NCBI RefSeq assembly: GCF_039839785.1
Contig: NZ_JBDOQT010000001.1
Span: forward strand, 2,542,001 to 2,606,000
DNA from: Pelagibius sp. CAU 1746
GTDB taxonomy: Bacteria; Pseudomonadota; Alphaproteobacteria; Kiloniellales; Kiloniellaceae
Direction of reading: 5' to 3'
DNA length: 64,000 bases
The notes below the pieces were generated by a model. It did not search any database and was not told the origin of the DNA. It saw only the letters and a list, made by a program, of their open reading frames with translations. How positions within the stretch are numbered: the first letter of the stretch is position 1; each line of letters starts with the position of its first letter. Both the position numbers and the translations under genes were made by a program. This document shows, one piece after another, positions 8,123-16,369 of the stretch.

Positions 8123-11100
8123 ATGCCGGGCATCCGCCTGAAGAATAAAGCCAAGGCGGCTCAACCTAAGCCCAACCGCGGCGAGACGACACAATCGTGC
8201 CGCGCTGCGCGGCCTGGCGACTTTCCGGTCGTTGCGGTGGGGGCTTCTGCGGGCGGTCTTGATGCCTGCAAGAAATTCCTCGCTGCGCTGCCGGCCGATA
8301 GCGGCATGGCTTTCATCCTGGTTCAGCATCTCGATCCGACACATCAAAGTATGATGGTCGAGCTGCTGGCGGCCCATGCGCCGGTGAAGGTGCAGCAGGC
8401 AACCGATGGCATGCAGGTTGAACCCAACTGCGTCTACACGATTCCCCCCGGGGTCTATCTCGCGCTGCATAACGGCGCCCTTCGCATTTCCAAACCGAGT
8501 GAGCGACACGGCGCGCGCCTGCCGTTCGATTTTCTGCTGCGTTCGCTTGCGGGGGACGTTGGCGAGCGTGGGGTTTGCGTCGTGCTTTCCGGCATGGGAG
8601 CCGACGGCAGCCTTGGCGCGAAGGCCGTCAAGGAAAAGGATGGCCTCGTAATCGCGCAGGATCCCGACGAGGCCGACTTTGACGGCATGCCGCGGAGCGT
8701 GATCAAGACCGGCATAGTCGACCTCGTGCTTCCGGCAGCGGAGATCCCGGCGGCGATCATCAGGTATGATCGGCGGGCTATTCAAATCGGCGAGCAGGGT
8801 GGTTTTTCCGCGTCGGGCGACAAGCCGGATTGGTTGCACGAGATCGTCGAACTGCTCCGCGCAAAGACCAGCCATGACTTCAGGCTCTACAAGCCCGGGA
8901 CCTTGCAGCGCCGGGTCGAGCGGCGCATGGCCATGGTGCCGATCGAGGCAGGTAGTATGGATCGCTATCTCGCGCTTTTGCGAAGCGATGCTCGCGAACT
9001 CGATTTCCTGGCCAAGGACCTGCTGATACATGTCACCAGCTTCTTCCGCGACCCGGAGGTCTTTGATGTCCTGGCGGACAAAGTCATCTCCGATCTGGTC
9101 CGGCACCACAGCTCCGATCAGCCCCTGCGGATCTGGATCGCCGGGTGCAGTACGGGGGAGGAGACCTACTCCCTGGTCATGCTCTTTCAGGAGCAGATCG
9201 AGGCGGCCAATCGTCATATAAGGCTGCAGGTCTTCGCTTCCGACATAGACTCGGGAGCCGTCGCCACCGCCAGGGAGGGTGTCTACCCGGAGTCCATCAA
9301 GGCGGAGGTGTCGCCCGCGCGTCTGGCGCGCTTTTTCACGAAGGAGGATCATGGCTACCGCGTGTCGCCGGATATGCGGGCAACGGTCGTTTTCACCGAG
9401 CAGGACGTGCTGGCCGATCCGCCGTTCTCGCGCCTCGATTTGGTTTCGTGCCGGAACCTGCTGATCTACCTGCAGCCCGAGGCGCAGGCGAAGGTCATCT
9501 CGTTGTTCCATTTTGCGCTTCGGGATGACGGTATCCTTCTACTTGGCGGCTCGGAGACGATCGGCGAGGGAGATGAGCGCTTCGAGGTTGTCTCCAAGGC
9601 CGCACCTATCTATCGGCACGTAGCGCCGAGTCGGCCGGCAACGGGAGGGTTCTCCTTGGGCGCCGGCGACGGCGTTCGCGCGCCCTTGCGGGTGGCCGCA
9701 GGTCGGACCGCCTTCCGCCAGGCTGCGCTCGCCGAATTGTGCCGCAAGGCGGTGCTGGAGAATTACGCGCCGGCAGCGGTGCTTATCAACCGCAAGCACG
9801 AATGCCTCTACTCCTTGGGGCCGACAGACCGTTACCTGCAGGTCGCGCCAGGATTCCCGACGAACGATCTACTGGCGATGGTGCCCGAGCGCACGCGGAT
9901 CAAGCTGCGCTCGGCAATCCAGCGGGCGAGCCAGGATAACCAGCGCGTTGTGGTTGCTGGGGGAAAAAGCGACCGCACCGGCCCGGTGGAGTCCTTCAGT
10001 ATTGCCGTCCAGCCGATTCGCACCAAAGGTGAAGAGCTTATGCTGGTCTGCTTTCTTGACAGACCGCGACAAGAGCAGGCGGCAGAACAGCCGGCCGCGG
10101 GGAAGACTCCGCCGCGGGAGCGTGCGCTCGAGCAGGAGCTCGAGGCCACGACGAGGGAGCTTGAAGACGCCATCCGCAGTCTTGAAATTTCTGGTGAAGA
10201 GCAGAGGGCGGTCAATGAGGAGCTGCTATCCGTCAACGAGGAATACCAGTCGACGAACGAAGAACTGCTGACGTCGAAGGAGGAACTGCAGTCACTCAAT
10301 GAGGAGTTGACGGCGCTCAACAGCCAGCTTCAGGAAGCCCTTGAGCAACAACGAAGCACGTCCAACGACCTGCAGAATGTCCTGTACAGCACGAACATGG
10401 CTACGCTGTTCCTCGATACCAATCTCAACATTCGCTTCTTCACGCCGGCGACAAAGTCCCTCTTCAACATCATCTCAAGCGACATCGGGCGGCCGCTCTC
10501 AGACCTCAACTCTCCGGCATTCGACTGGTCGGTCCTCGCCGATGCCGAAACGGTGCTGCAGAATCTTGTGCCGGTCGAGAAAGAGGTGGAGGTCGCGGAC
10601 AGCTGGTACAACCGTAAAATTCTTCCTTACCGCACACATGATGACGGCGTCGAAGGCGTAGTCATCATCTTTACCGACATAACGGAGCGCAGGCGCGCCG
10701 CCCGGGCGCTGGAGGCAGCCAAGCAAGAGGCCGACCTGGCAAACATCGCGAAGTCGCGCTTTCTCGCCGCCGCAAGCCACGACCTCCGCCAGCCGCTGCA
10801 ATCGCTTTCCCTGCTTCAGGGTATCCTGTCCAAGATTGTGGTGGATGAGAAGGGGCAAAAGCTGGTGGCCCTCATGGGGCAGACCTTGGGGGCGATGACT
10901 GGCATGCTGAATACGTTGCTCGACATCAACCAGATCGACGCCGGAATCGTCCAGGCAGACGTCGACGACTTCATGATCAACGATTTACTCGGGCGGCTGA
11001 AAGACGAGTTTACCTATCATGCGACGGCAAAGGGGTTGTCCCTTAAGGTGATGCCCTGCAGCTTGTCGATTCGCAGTGACCGGCAGTTGCTCGAGCAGAT

Positions 11101-12535
11101 TCTGCGAAATATCATCTCCAATGCGGTAAAGTACACGCCACAAGGCAGGATACTTCTGGGTTGCCGTCGGCATGCCGAAACCTTGAGCATCGAGGTCTGG
11201 GACACCGGCCTGGGAATTCCCGCGGACAAGCTTGAGGCGGTATTCGACGAATACCATCAAGTGGACAATGCAGCACGCGAAAGGATCCGTGGCCTCGGCC
11301 TCGGGCTCTCCATCGTGCGGCGCCTGGGGGCGCTGCTGGATCACCGGCTGCGTGTCCGCTCGCAGTTGGGGAAGGGCTCGGTCTTTGCCATCGAAGTCAT
11401 GCTCTCCCCGAGTTCGGCCGAGGCACGGATGGAGCGTCCTCGGCAGGACGTTAGTGTCGGGAAGGGAGAGGGAGTCTTCCGCAGGGGTAATATTCTGGTT
11501 GTAGAAGACGATCCCGAGGTTTGCGCCATGCTCGATATCGTTCTGAAGGATGAGGGCTATGGCGTCGCGACTGCTGCGGACGGCAGCGGTGCCCTGGATC
11601 TTGTGGCGCTCAAGAACCATGAACCTGACCTGATTCTGGCAGACTACAACCTGCCAGGCGAAATGACCGGCCTGCAAGTCGCCGCAGCGCTCCAGGAGCA
11701 GCTTGGCCGGAGAATTCCAGTCATTGTTCTGACCGGCGATGTGTCGACAGAGACCCTGCGGGCCATTTCGCTGCAAGACTGCGTAAGGTTGAACAAGCCG
11801 ACTGACCCGGGAGAGCTCTCCCGCGCAATCCAGGATCTCCTTCAGGGGCCGCACTCGGAACGATCGACGACTGCGCCTGGCGGTGCCGAACCGTCAGGTG
11901 AGGCGGCGGGCGAGTCTGGGCGACCGGTTATCTTCGTCGTCGACGACAACAGCCAGGTCCGCGACGGCATCGGCGGCTTGCTGGAGGAGCATGGCCACAT
12001 CGTCGAGGCCTACGCAGACTGCGAGATCTTCCTGAAGGGTTATCGACCGCGCCGGGAGGCTTGCCTTTTGATCGATGCTTCGCTTCCCGGGATGAGCGGG
12101 CTCGAGTTGCTGCAGCACCTCAGGAATGCGGGCGATCGAATGCCGGCAATTATGATCACCGGCAAGAGCGACGTCGCGATGGCGGTTGACGCCATGAAGG
12201 CGGGCGCATCGGACTTCATCGAGAAACCTGTTGACCGGGACGAACTGCTCGGCGCCGTCGGGCGCGCTCTCGAGCTGTCAAAGACCACGGCCGAGCGCGC
12301 CGCCTGGCACGAGGACGCGGTGAGCCGCATCGCGGGCTTGACAGTACGACAGCGCGAAATCATGGATTTGATTCTCGCCGGCCATTCCAGCAAGAGCATT
12401 GCCGCCGACCTCGGCATCAGCCAACGGACCGTCGAACATCACCGCGCAGAGATACTGAAGAGAACAGGGGCGAAGTCACTTCCTGCGTTGGCGCGCCTGG
12501 CCATTGCGGCCAGCGGTAACGACGCCGAAGGGTAA
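8123..12535 (+). CDS. CheB-CheR-PAS-histidine kinase-REC-REC-LuxR fusion protein
   Basis: A 1470-residue soluble multidomain signalling protein. Domains in order: CheB methylesterase (about 36-215; Ser42 in GASAGG, His69, Asp161), CheR methyltransferase (235-497; AGCSTGEETYS SAM motif), a Glu-rich coiled coil (about 640-745), PAS (749-855), HisKA with His886 in AAASHDLRQP, HATPase (984-1096), receiver 1 (1121-1236; Asp1174), receiver 2 (1269-1385; Asp1318) and a LuxR/FixJ-type helix-turn-helix (1404-1466). CheB-CheR-PAS-kinase fusions are known. Here the FixJ-like output regulator is part of the same chain, so sensor, relay and DNA-binding output are one polypeptide. AGGAGAG precedes the ATG. 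No chemoreceptor gene is nearby, so the input is unknown. The C-terminal half is paralogous to the protein at 16370-18721. Confidence 0.93.
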   Translation: MPGIRLKNKAKAAQPKPNRGETTQSCRAARPGDFPVVAVGASAGGLDACKKFLAALPADSGMAFILVQHLDPTHQSMMVELLAAHAPVKVQQATDGMQVEPNCVYTIPPGVYLALHNGALRISKPSERHGARLPFDFLLRSLAGDVGERGVCVVLSGMGADGSLGAKAVKEKDGLVIAQDPDEADFDGMPRSVIKTGIVDLVLPAAEIPAAIIRYDRRAIQIGEQGGFSASGDKPDWLHEIVELLRAKTSHDFRLYKPGTLQRRVERRMAMVPIEAGSMDRYLALLRSDARELDFLAKDLLIHVTSFFRDPEVFDVLADKVISDLVRHHSSDQPLRIWIAGCSTGEETYSLVMLFQEQIEAANRHIRLQVFASDIDSGAVATAREGVYPESIKAEVSPARLARFFTKEDHGYRVSPDMRATVVFTEQDVLADPPFSRLDLVSCRNLLIYLQPEAQAKVISLFHFALRDDGILLLGGSETIGEGDERFEVVSKAAPIYRHVAPSRPATGGFSLGAGDGVRAPLRVAAGRTAFRQAALAELCRKAVLENYAPAAVLINRKHECLYSLGPTDRYLQVAPGFPTNDLLAMVPERTRIKLRSAIQRASQDNQRVVVAGGKSDRTGPVESFSIAVQPIRTKGEELMLVCFLDRPRQEQAAEQPAAGKTPPRERALEQELEATTRELEDAIRSLEISGEEQRAVNEELLSVNEEYQSTNEELLTSKEELQSLNEELTALNSQLQEALEQQRSTSNDLQNVLYSTNMATLFLDTNLNIRFFTPATKSLFNIISSDIGRPLSDLNSPAFDWSVLADAETVLQNLVPVEKEVEVADSWYNRKILPYRTHDDGVEGVVIIFTDITERRRAARALEAAKQEADLANIAKSRFLAAASHDLRQPLQSLSLLQGILSKIVVDEKGQKLVALMGQTLGAMTGMLNTLLDINQIDAGIVQADVDDFMINDLLGRLKDEFTYHATAKGLSLKVMPCSLSIRSDRQLLEQILRNIISNAVKYTPQGRILLGCRRHAETLSIEVWDTGLGIPADKLEAVFDEYHQVDNAARERIRGLGLGLSIVRRLGALLDHRLRVRSQLGKGSVFAIEVMLSPSSAEARMERPRQDVSVGKGEGVFRRGNILVVEDDPEVCAMLDIVLKDEGYGVATAADGSGALDLVALKNHEPDLILADYNLPGEMTGLQVAAALQEQLGRRIPVIVLTGDVSTETLRAISLQDCVRLNKPTDPGELSRAIQDLLQGPHSERSTTAPGGAEPSGEAAGESGRPVIFVVDDNSQVRDGIGGLLEEHGHIVEAYADCEIFLKGYRPRREACLLIDASLPGMSGLELLQHLRNAGDRMPAIMITGKSDVAMAVDAMKAGASDFIEKPVDRDELLGAVGRALELSKTTAERAAWHEDAVSRIAGLTVRQREIMDLILAGHSSKSIAADLGISQRTVEHHRAEILKRTGAKSLPALARLAIAASGNDAEG

Positions 12536-12587
12536 AGCGCACTATGAAGCTGCTCTATGCTTTCGAGGTAGAGCGATTTCACACGAT

Positions 12588-12971
12588 CTAGCGTAGGGAG
12601 CCCTGTTTCAACTCCGATACGAAACGGCCCATAAGAAAACTCGTCGTGCCATGGAGCATCGCCGAGGCAAATATCGTAAAGGCGACAAGCGCCCAAATCG
12701 GACGCTCGTCGATCAGCTCCACGTGGCCCGACGCATAGGCGATGTAGTAGATCGAGCCAATGCCCCGAACGCCAAAGAAGCCGACGATCCAGCGGTCTCC
12801 GGACACAAGGTCGGTTCCCTTCAACGCCAGCCAGCCGGCTACGGGGCGGAGGACCAGAAGCAGGCTGAAGCCGATAACGGAGTGGCGCCAGTCGAGCGCC
12901 GACCACAGAGCCGGCAGCGTGCTTCCGACAAGGACCAGAAGGATTGCAGTGCCAACCGGTCCCGCACTGGC
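12588..12971 (-). pseudogene. C-terminal fragment of a cation:proton antiporter
   Basis: In one open frame the translation runs GTAILLVLVGSTLPALW, then LLLVLRPVAGWLALKG, GDRWIVGFFGVRGIGSIYY and LHGTTSFLMGRFV before the stop. This is the end of the transmembrane part of CPA1-type Na+(K+)/H+ antiporters, including the signature GFFGxRGIGS. The frame is closed upstream by a TGA at 12972-12974, and some 250-300 N-terminal residues expected for the family are missing. A short start at 12824 would give 78 residues, too little to transport. It is read as a truncated remnant; the break is 5' and may reflect a deletion in the island. Confidence 0.7.
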
Positions 12972-13147
12972 TCAACCCCTGCTCACGCATAGTCTTCGTT
13001 CAGCGCATCCTGGTCTCCGGCACTAGCGCCGAAAGCGGCAACGAGGATTGCTCAAAGAAATCGCCTCACGATTCGCCACTTAATTCCCTGAATCCACTCT
13101 CAGCCGGGACACCTCACTATCAAGGTCACGCCCCGGAAACTGCGGAA

Positions 13148-13294
13148 CTACTTCGTCTCGATGGATACGCCGTTCTTGTCGAGCTTAAGTTCTATGCTGC
13201 TGGCCGTCTGCTGTTCCTGATAGAGCAAGTATCCAGTAACAGCTGCAACGACGGCGAGCGAACCAATGACGAGGTAGAGAACATTGCGATTCAT
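13148..13294 (-). CDS. Small single-pass membrane protein (48 aa)
   Basis: A 48-residue protein starting MNRNVLYLVIGSLAVVAAVT, with one transmembrane helix at residues 5-24, then a linker (YLLYQEQQTASS) and a C-terminal IELKLDKNGVSIETK segment. The same plan (MNRNVLYLVIG, Y-LYQE, then a short hydrophilic strand with GVSIE) recurs in small uncharacterised alphaproteobacterial proteins, so it looks like a real conserved small protein. The function is unknown. It is monocistronic, with about 245 bp before the next minus-strand gene upstream. Confidence 0.7.
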   Translation of the reverse strand: MNRNVLYLVIGSLAVVAAVTGYLLYQEQQTASSIELKLDKNGVSIETK

Positions 13295-13539
13295 CGTGCT
13301 GGAGTCCCTATTGTGTCCAACCGGTGCTTTGAAACGGCCCAGAGATGGCGCATCGAAAGTCCATGCCTTGGTGAAATCATTGCGAGGTATTGCAGCGGCA
13401 TTGCCGTGTTATCATCGACCACCTTCTGCGGTACCTTGCGGCAGGCTCTCTCGATGACCTGGCGCATGCTCTTGAACACGCCGATCTGTCCACACCGTAA
13501 CGGTGGAGTGAATGTCAGGCTAAGAGGTGATTGCGATCA

Positions 13540-13710
13540 TCAATTTTTGCGAGTGTCCTTAAAGCTGCCGTAAGTACTCTGGACCTTGCCTTCAATTTCT
13601 TCGACCTCTCCTGCGGACGCTAGCTTGGCATCGCCGTTAGCCCGGCCAATGGTCTTCCTGACAGAGCCCATGATCTTCTTCGCCGATCCCGTGATCCGGT
13701 CCTTGTCCAT
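13540..13710 (-). CDS. CsbD family stress protein
   Basis: A 56-residue hydrophilic protein, MDKDRITGSAKKIMGSVRKT..., containing the CsbD pattern: D-I-G-A-K---G--K---G-, then a central acidic helix EVEEIEGKVQSTYG. CsbD proteins accumulate under general stress in many bacteria; the molecular role is not established. The ATG at 13710 is preferred to a start at 13755 because GGAGAGGAA lies just before it and the family begins there. Next to other stress-associated small genes it supports a stress theme for the island. Confidence 0.88.
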   Translation of the reverse strand: MDKDRITGSAKKIMGSVRKTIGRANGDAKLASAGEVEEIEGKVQSTYGSFKDTRKN

Positions 13711-13858
13711 GGCGACATTCCTCTCCAAGGACGATGGGTTTACTGATGAAAGCAATCATATTTGCCCCGAAGCAGCGGTGACAGGCTCGGGAAACACCTA
13801 TTGGCATGTATGATCCCGCGGCCTGCTCCAGGCGATGCAAGCCTTCCCAGGATGGGCG

Positions 13859-14038
13859 GCTCGATTTCAAGAGCAGCCGGCGGCGGACGATCGGTCGCCC
13901 GCCACAGTAATTCCCGGCAAGAGCGATAATTCGATGGCGGTTGACGCCATGAAAGCGGGCACGACGGAATCCATCGAGAGGCAGGCGCGCGGCCTACAGG
14001 GCTTGCAGCGCGCCGAAAGACCCGCATCTCTGCAATAA
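13859..14038 (+). pseudogene. Fragment of a response-regulator receiver domain
   Basis: The frame reads ...VIPGKSDNSMAVDAMKAGTTESIE..., which matches the beta4-alpha4-beta5 part of receiver 2 in the large kinase (MITGKSDVAMAVDAMKAGASDFIE). At DNA level 13916-13978 and 12161-12223 share 52 of 63 bases. The upstream part of the receiver, the phospho-acceptor Asp and the DNA-binding domain are absent, and the sequence after ESIE no longer matches. It is the remains of a third FixJ-like regulator or of a duplicated kinase. Confidence 0.65.
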
Positions 14039-14340
14039 GTAGATTCCGAAGCTGTTTCTTAAGCGTTATCCCCTGATACGCTTTTCCTGCCGCCCGAAAG
14101 ACCTGTCCACTGGGTCTCGCGGCGCGGGGAGACGGCGAGATGCAGAAGATTGTGTATGTCGCCGCATGAGGCGCGCAAAAGTCGCGTTCATCATTGGGCG
14201 CAGGCGGACTGAGCGACAGACAGGGTCGTCTGATGGCACCCGCGCCAGGAGAGTCGTCTCCGGCGGTTCGGCCACCGGCCCCGTTCGAATGGCGGCCTCG
14301 ATGAAGTCAGGCGAATGGTGCCAGCATGAGGATTTGACAA
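14039..14340. other. Gene-poor segment (302 bp)
   Basis: No convincing gene. Its first bases (AGTAGATTCCGAAGCT, about 14038-14053) nearly repeat a segment at 1079-1094 in the left end of the island. Confidence 0.4.
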
Positions 14341-14586
14341 ATGAAGTGCATACCTTTGATTGTCCTGGTCCTACTGGTAGCGGCCTGCGCGCCGCGCGGC
14401 CCAGAGCGCACCAGTGAACAGAATCCGACGGTGTCCTACAGCTACAGCTATGACGACCTGGATGAGGTCAAGCAGACTGCGGCAAAGTATTGTCACGACA
14501 ACTATGGTCGTTCCGCACGCGTCGTTGATGACGTGGAGAGCGGTGACGGTCGTGTGATGACTTTCGCGTGCGTTATCACGCCGTGA
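14341..14586 (+). CDS. Small hypothetical lipoprotein
   Basis: An 81-residue protein with a lipoprotein signal (MKCIPLIVLVLLVAAC, lipobox VAAC). The mature part has two features: a Ser/Tyr-rich VSYSYSYDDLDEV segment and a region with two cysteines (AAKYCHDNYGRSARVVDD and MTFACVI) that could form a disulphide. The function is not recognised. GAGGA lies before the ATG. It is in the same direction as the next small gene, 110 bp downstream. Confidence 0.65.
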   Translation: MKCIPLIVLVLLVAACAPRGPERTSEQNPTVSYSYSYDDLDEVKQTAAKYCHDNYGRSARVVDDVESGDGRVMTFACVITP

Positions 14587-14696
14587 TCGTCAGCGCCTGC
14601 AGGTTTGGCGAGCTGGTCGCTGCACAAGGGACGCCGTGCGGCCGATGATCGCTTGACACGTTCTGTCTGATCCAGAAGCGGAAGAAGGAGGGCGCA

Positions 14697-14912
14697 ATGC
14701 CTATTGTTTACGATGACCGTGTGAAAGAAAGTCACTTGCGGTTCGTCTTTACTGATGCCGTGGTATCCATACCTCTTGCAAAGGACGCGACCTTTCAGGA
14801 TGTCGCGCGAAAGTTTCGCAATCTAAGGCGCAGGAATCATGGCGATGTGGTCTCTATCGTTGTCGTCCTGAAAGCCGAAGAGGGAAGGTCAGCGGACGCC
14901 ATGACGGCGTGA
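14697..14912 (+). CDS. Small hypothetical protein (71 aa)
   Basis: A 71-residue soluble protein (MPIVYDDRVKESHLRFVFTD...) with a predicted beta-alpha-beta layout: RFVFTDAVVSIPL, then DVARKFRNLRRR, then VVSIVVVLKAEE. A very good ribosome-binding site (AAGGAGGGC) stands 5 bp before the ATG, which is the main reason to believe it. It is not recognised as a named family. It faces the cyclopropane synthase gene, with 25 bp between the two stops. Confidence 0.6.
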   Translation: MPIVYDDRVKESHLRFVFTDAVVSIPLAKDATFQDVARKFRNLRRRNHGDVVSIVVVLKAEEGRSADAMTA

Positions 14913-14937
14913 CTTTCGTCGGGTCCGTGGACAGATT

Positions 14938-16197
14938 CTAGACTGGTTTCTCGATGACGACCTGGGCCACCTGATAGCCGAGCGCGTCGAATGCGGCGGC
15001 CGAGCCTGCAAGGTAGAAGTTCCAGAGGCGACGGAAGCGCTGGTCGTATCTCTTCTGGTCGAGCGATGCGAAGTTGTCGTTGAAGCGCCTTCGCCAATGC
15101 CGAAGGGTCGTGGCGTAGTGCCGTCCTTCGTGGACAAAGGGCTCGTGCGGCAGAAGCAGCCCGGCCGCCCTGGCGCTGTCCGTCATCTCGGCGAGCTGTG
15201 GAATTTGGCCGCCCGGAAAGACGTACTTCTTCATCCAGGCATTCGTCGGTGATCGGGTGGGCTTGATGATACTATGCACGAGCGCCCGTCCGCCGGGCCG
15301 CAGAAGCCTGTTGAGCGCCCTGTAGTAGTCCACGAAGTGCCGCCGACCGACATGCTCGAACATGCCGATCGAGACCACGCGATCGTAAGCCGCAGGGTTT
15401 TCTTCCGCGTGGCGGCGATAGTCCTCCAGCCGGTAGGATACCTTGCCTTGCAGGGCGCGCGGCGGGCGCTGCTCGGCCAGCGTCAATTGCTGTTCGCTCA
15501 AGGTGATGCCGACCGCCTGTGCATCGCGCATGGCGATAGCACGGGTCAGGGCGCCCCAGCCGCAGCCGATGTCGAGGACACGCATTCCGGGTCCGACCCC
15601 CAGGCGATCGAGCGTCGTTGCCAGCTTGTGTCGTTGCGCAGCCTCGAGGCTGTGCGCCTCGGGCGTGAAGAAGGCGCAGGAATAGACCATCTCTTGGTCG
15701 AGAAACGTCTCGTAGAGGTCATTGCCGATGTCGTAGTGATGGGCGGCATTCCTGCGGCTCTGCCGCGCCGTGTTGGCATGGAAGGCGCGCGATGCGAGGT
15801 CGCGGAAATCATTTAGCATCCGGACCGGCGTCAAGGCCTCGATGCGACCTTCATTCACCAGCAGGCAGCCGAGGAGGCGGGCAAGGTCCGCATCGTCGAC
15901 TTCCCAGTCGCCATCGACATAGGTTTCGCCAATGGCAAGGCCCGGGTTGGCCATGACACGGAGCAGCGCCGGCAATCGGTGGATGTAGACCGTGACGACA
16001 TCGCCTCGACCGTCCCCGAGAAGCCAGGGTCCCTCGTCGCGCAAATGCAGTTCGACATTGCCTGAGCGGAGAAAGAAGCGGGCGCCGGCCACCATCATGC
16101 GGAACAGCAGCATATCGGTCGCAGAGGTGGGCCAGCCGACTGCTCGCTCGTGTTCTCCAGAATCGCCCGAGTCAACCCACTTGAGCCAATCCGACAT
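14938..16197 (-). CDS. Cyclopropane-fatty-acyl-phospholipid synthase
   Basis: A 419-residue protein from the ATG at 16197 (a GTG at 16224 would add nine). It transfers a methylene group from S-adenosylmethionine across the double bond of unsaturated phospholipid acyl chains. Seen: an N-terminal substrate-binding region (VELHLRDEG, VMANPGLAIGETYVDGDWEV), HHYDIGNDLYETFLD, the active-site segment MVYSCAFF, the SAM motif VLDIGCGWGALT, and MFEHVG followed by the C-terminal LYxxG-like WNFYLAGSAAAF region. Length and motif order are those of the CFA synthase family. In the island it complements the desaturase at 3033, which would supply unsaturated substrates. No operon partner. Confidence 0.92.
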   Translation of the reverse strand: MSDWLKWVDSGDSGEHERAVGWPTSATDMLLFRMMVAGARFFLRSGNVELHLRDEGPWLLGDGRGDVVTVYIHRLPALLRVMANPGLAIGETYVDGDWEVDDADLARLLGCLLVNEGRIEALTPVRMLNDFRDLASRAFHANTARQSRRNAAHHYDIGNDLYETFLDQEMVYSCAFFTPEAHSLEAAQRHKLATTLDRLGVGPGMRVLDIGCGWGALTRAIAMRDAQAVGITLSEQQLTLAEQRPPRALQGKVSYRLEDYRRHAEENPAAYDRVVSIGMFEHVGRRHFVDYYRALNRLLRPGGRALVHSIIKPTRSPTNAWMKKYVFPGGQIPQLAEMTDSARAAGLLLPHEPFVHEGRHYATTLRHWRRRFNDNFASLDQKRYDQRFRRLWNFYLAGSAAAFDALGYQVAQVVIEKPV

Positions 16198-16369
16198 TTC
16201 GCAATACAACTCCCGCCTCAGCACAGGACTCTTGAGGCATCTCGTACGCGACAGCAGGTGGTAAAATCCTAGGGGCCGGCGGTTTGGCCGTCAAGTTGTT
16301 GAACGGCAGGCCATTCTCTGCTGCATGGGAGGCCTAGCGGCGCGGAGGAGGGATTTGCATACGCCGGCG

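Noticed and set aside
8069-9511. Long minus-strand frame opposite the CheB/CheR region
   Set aside because: It lies entirely opposite clearly conserved CheB and CheR domains and has no domain features of its own.
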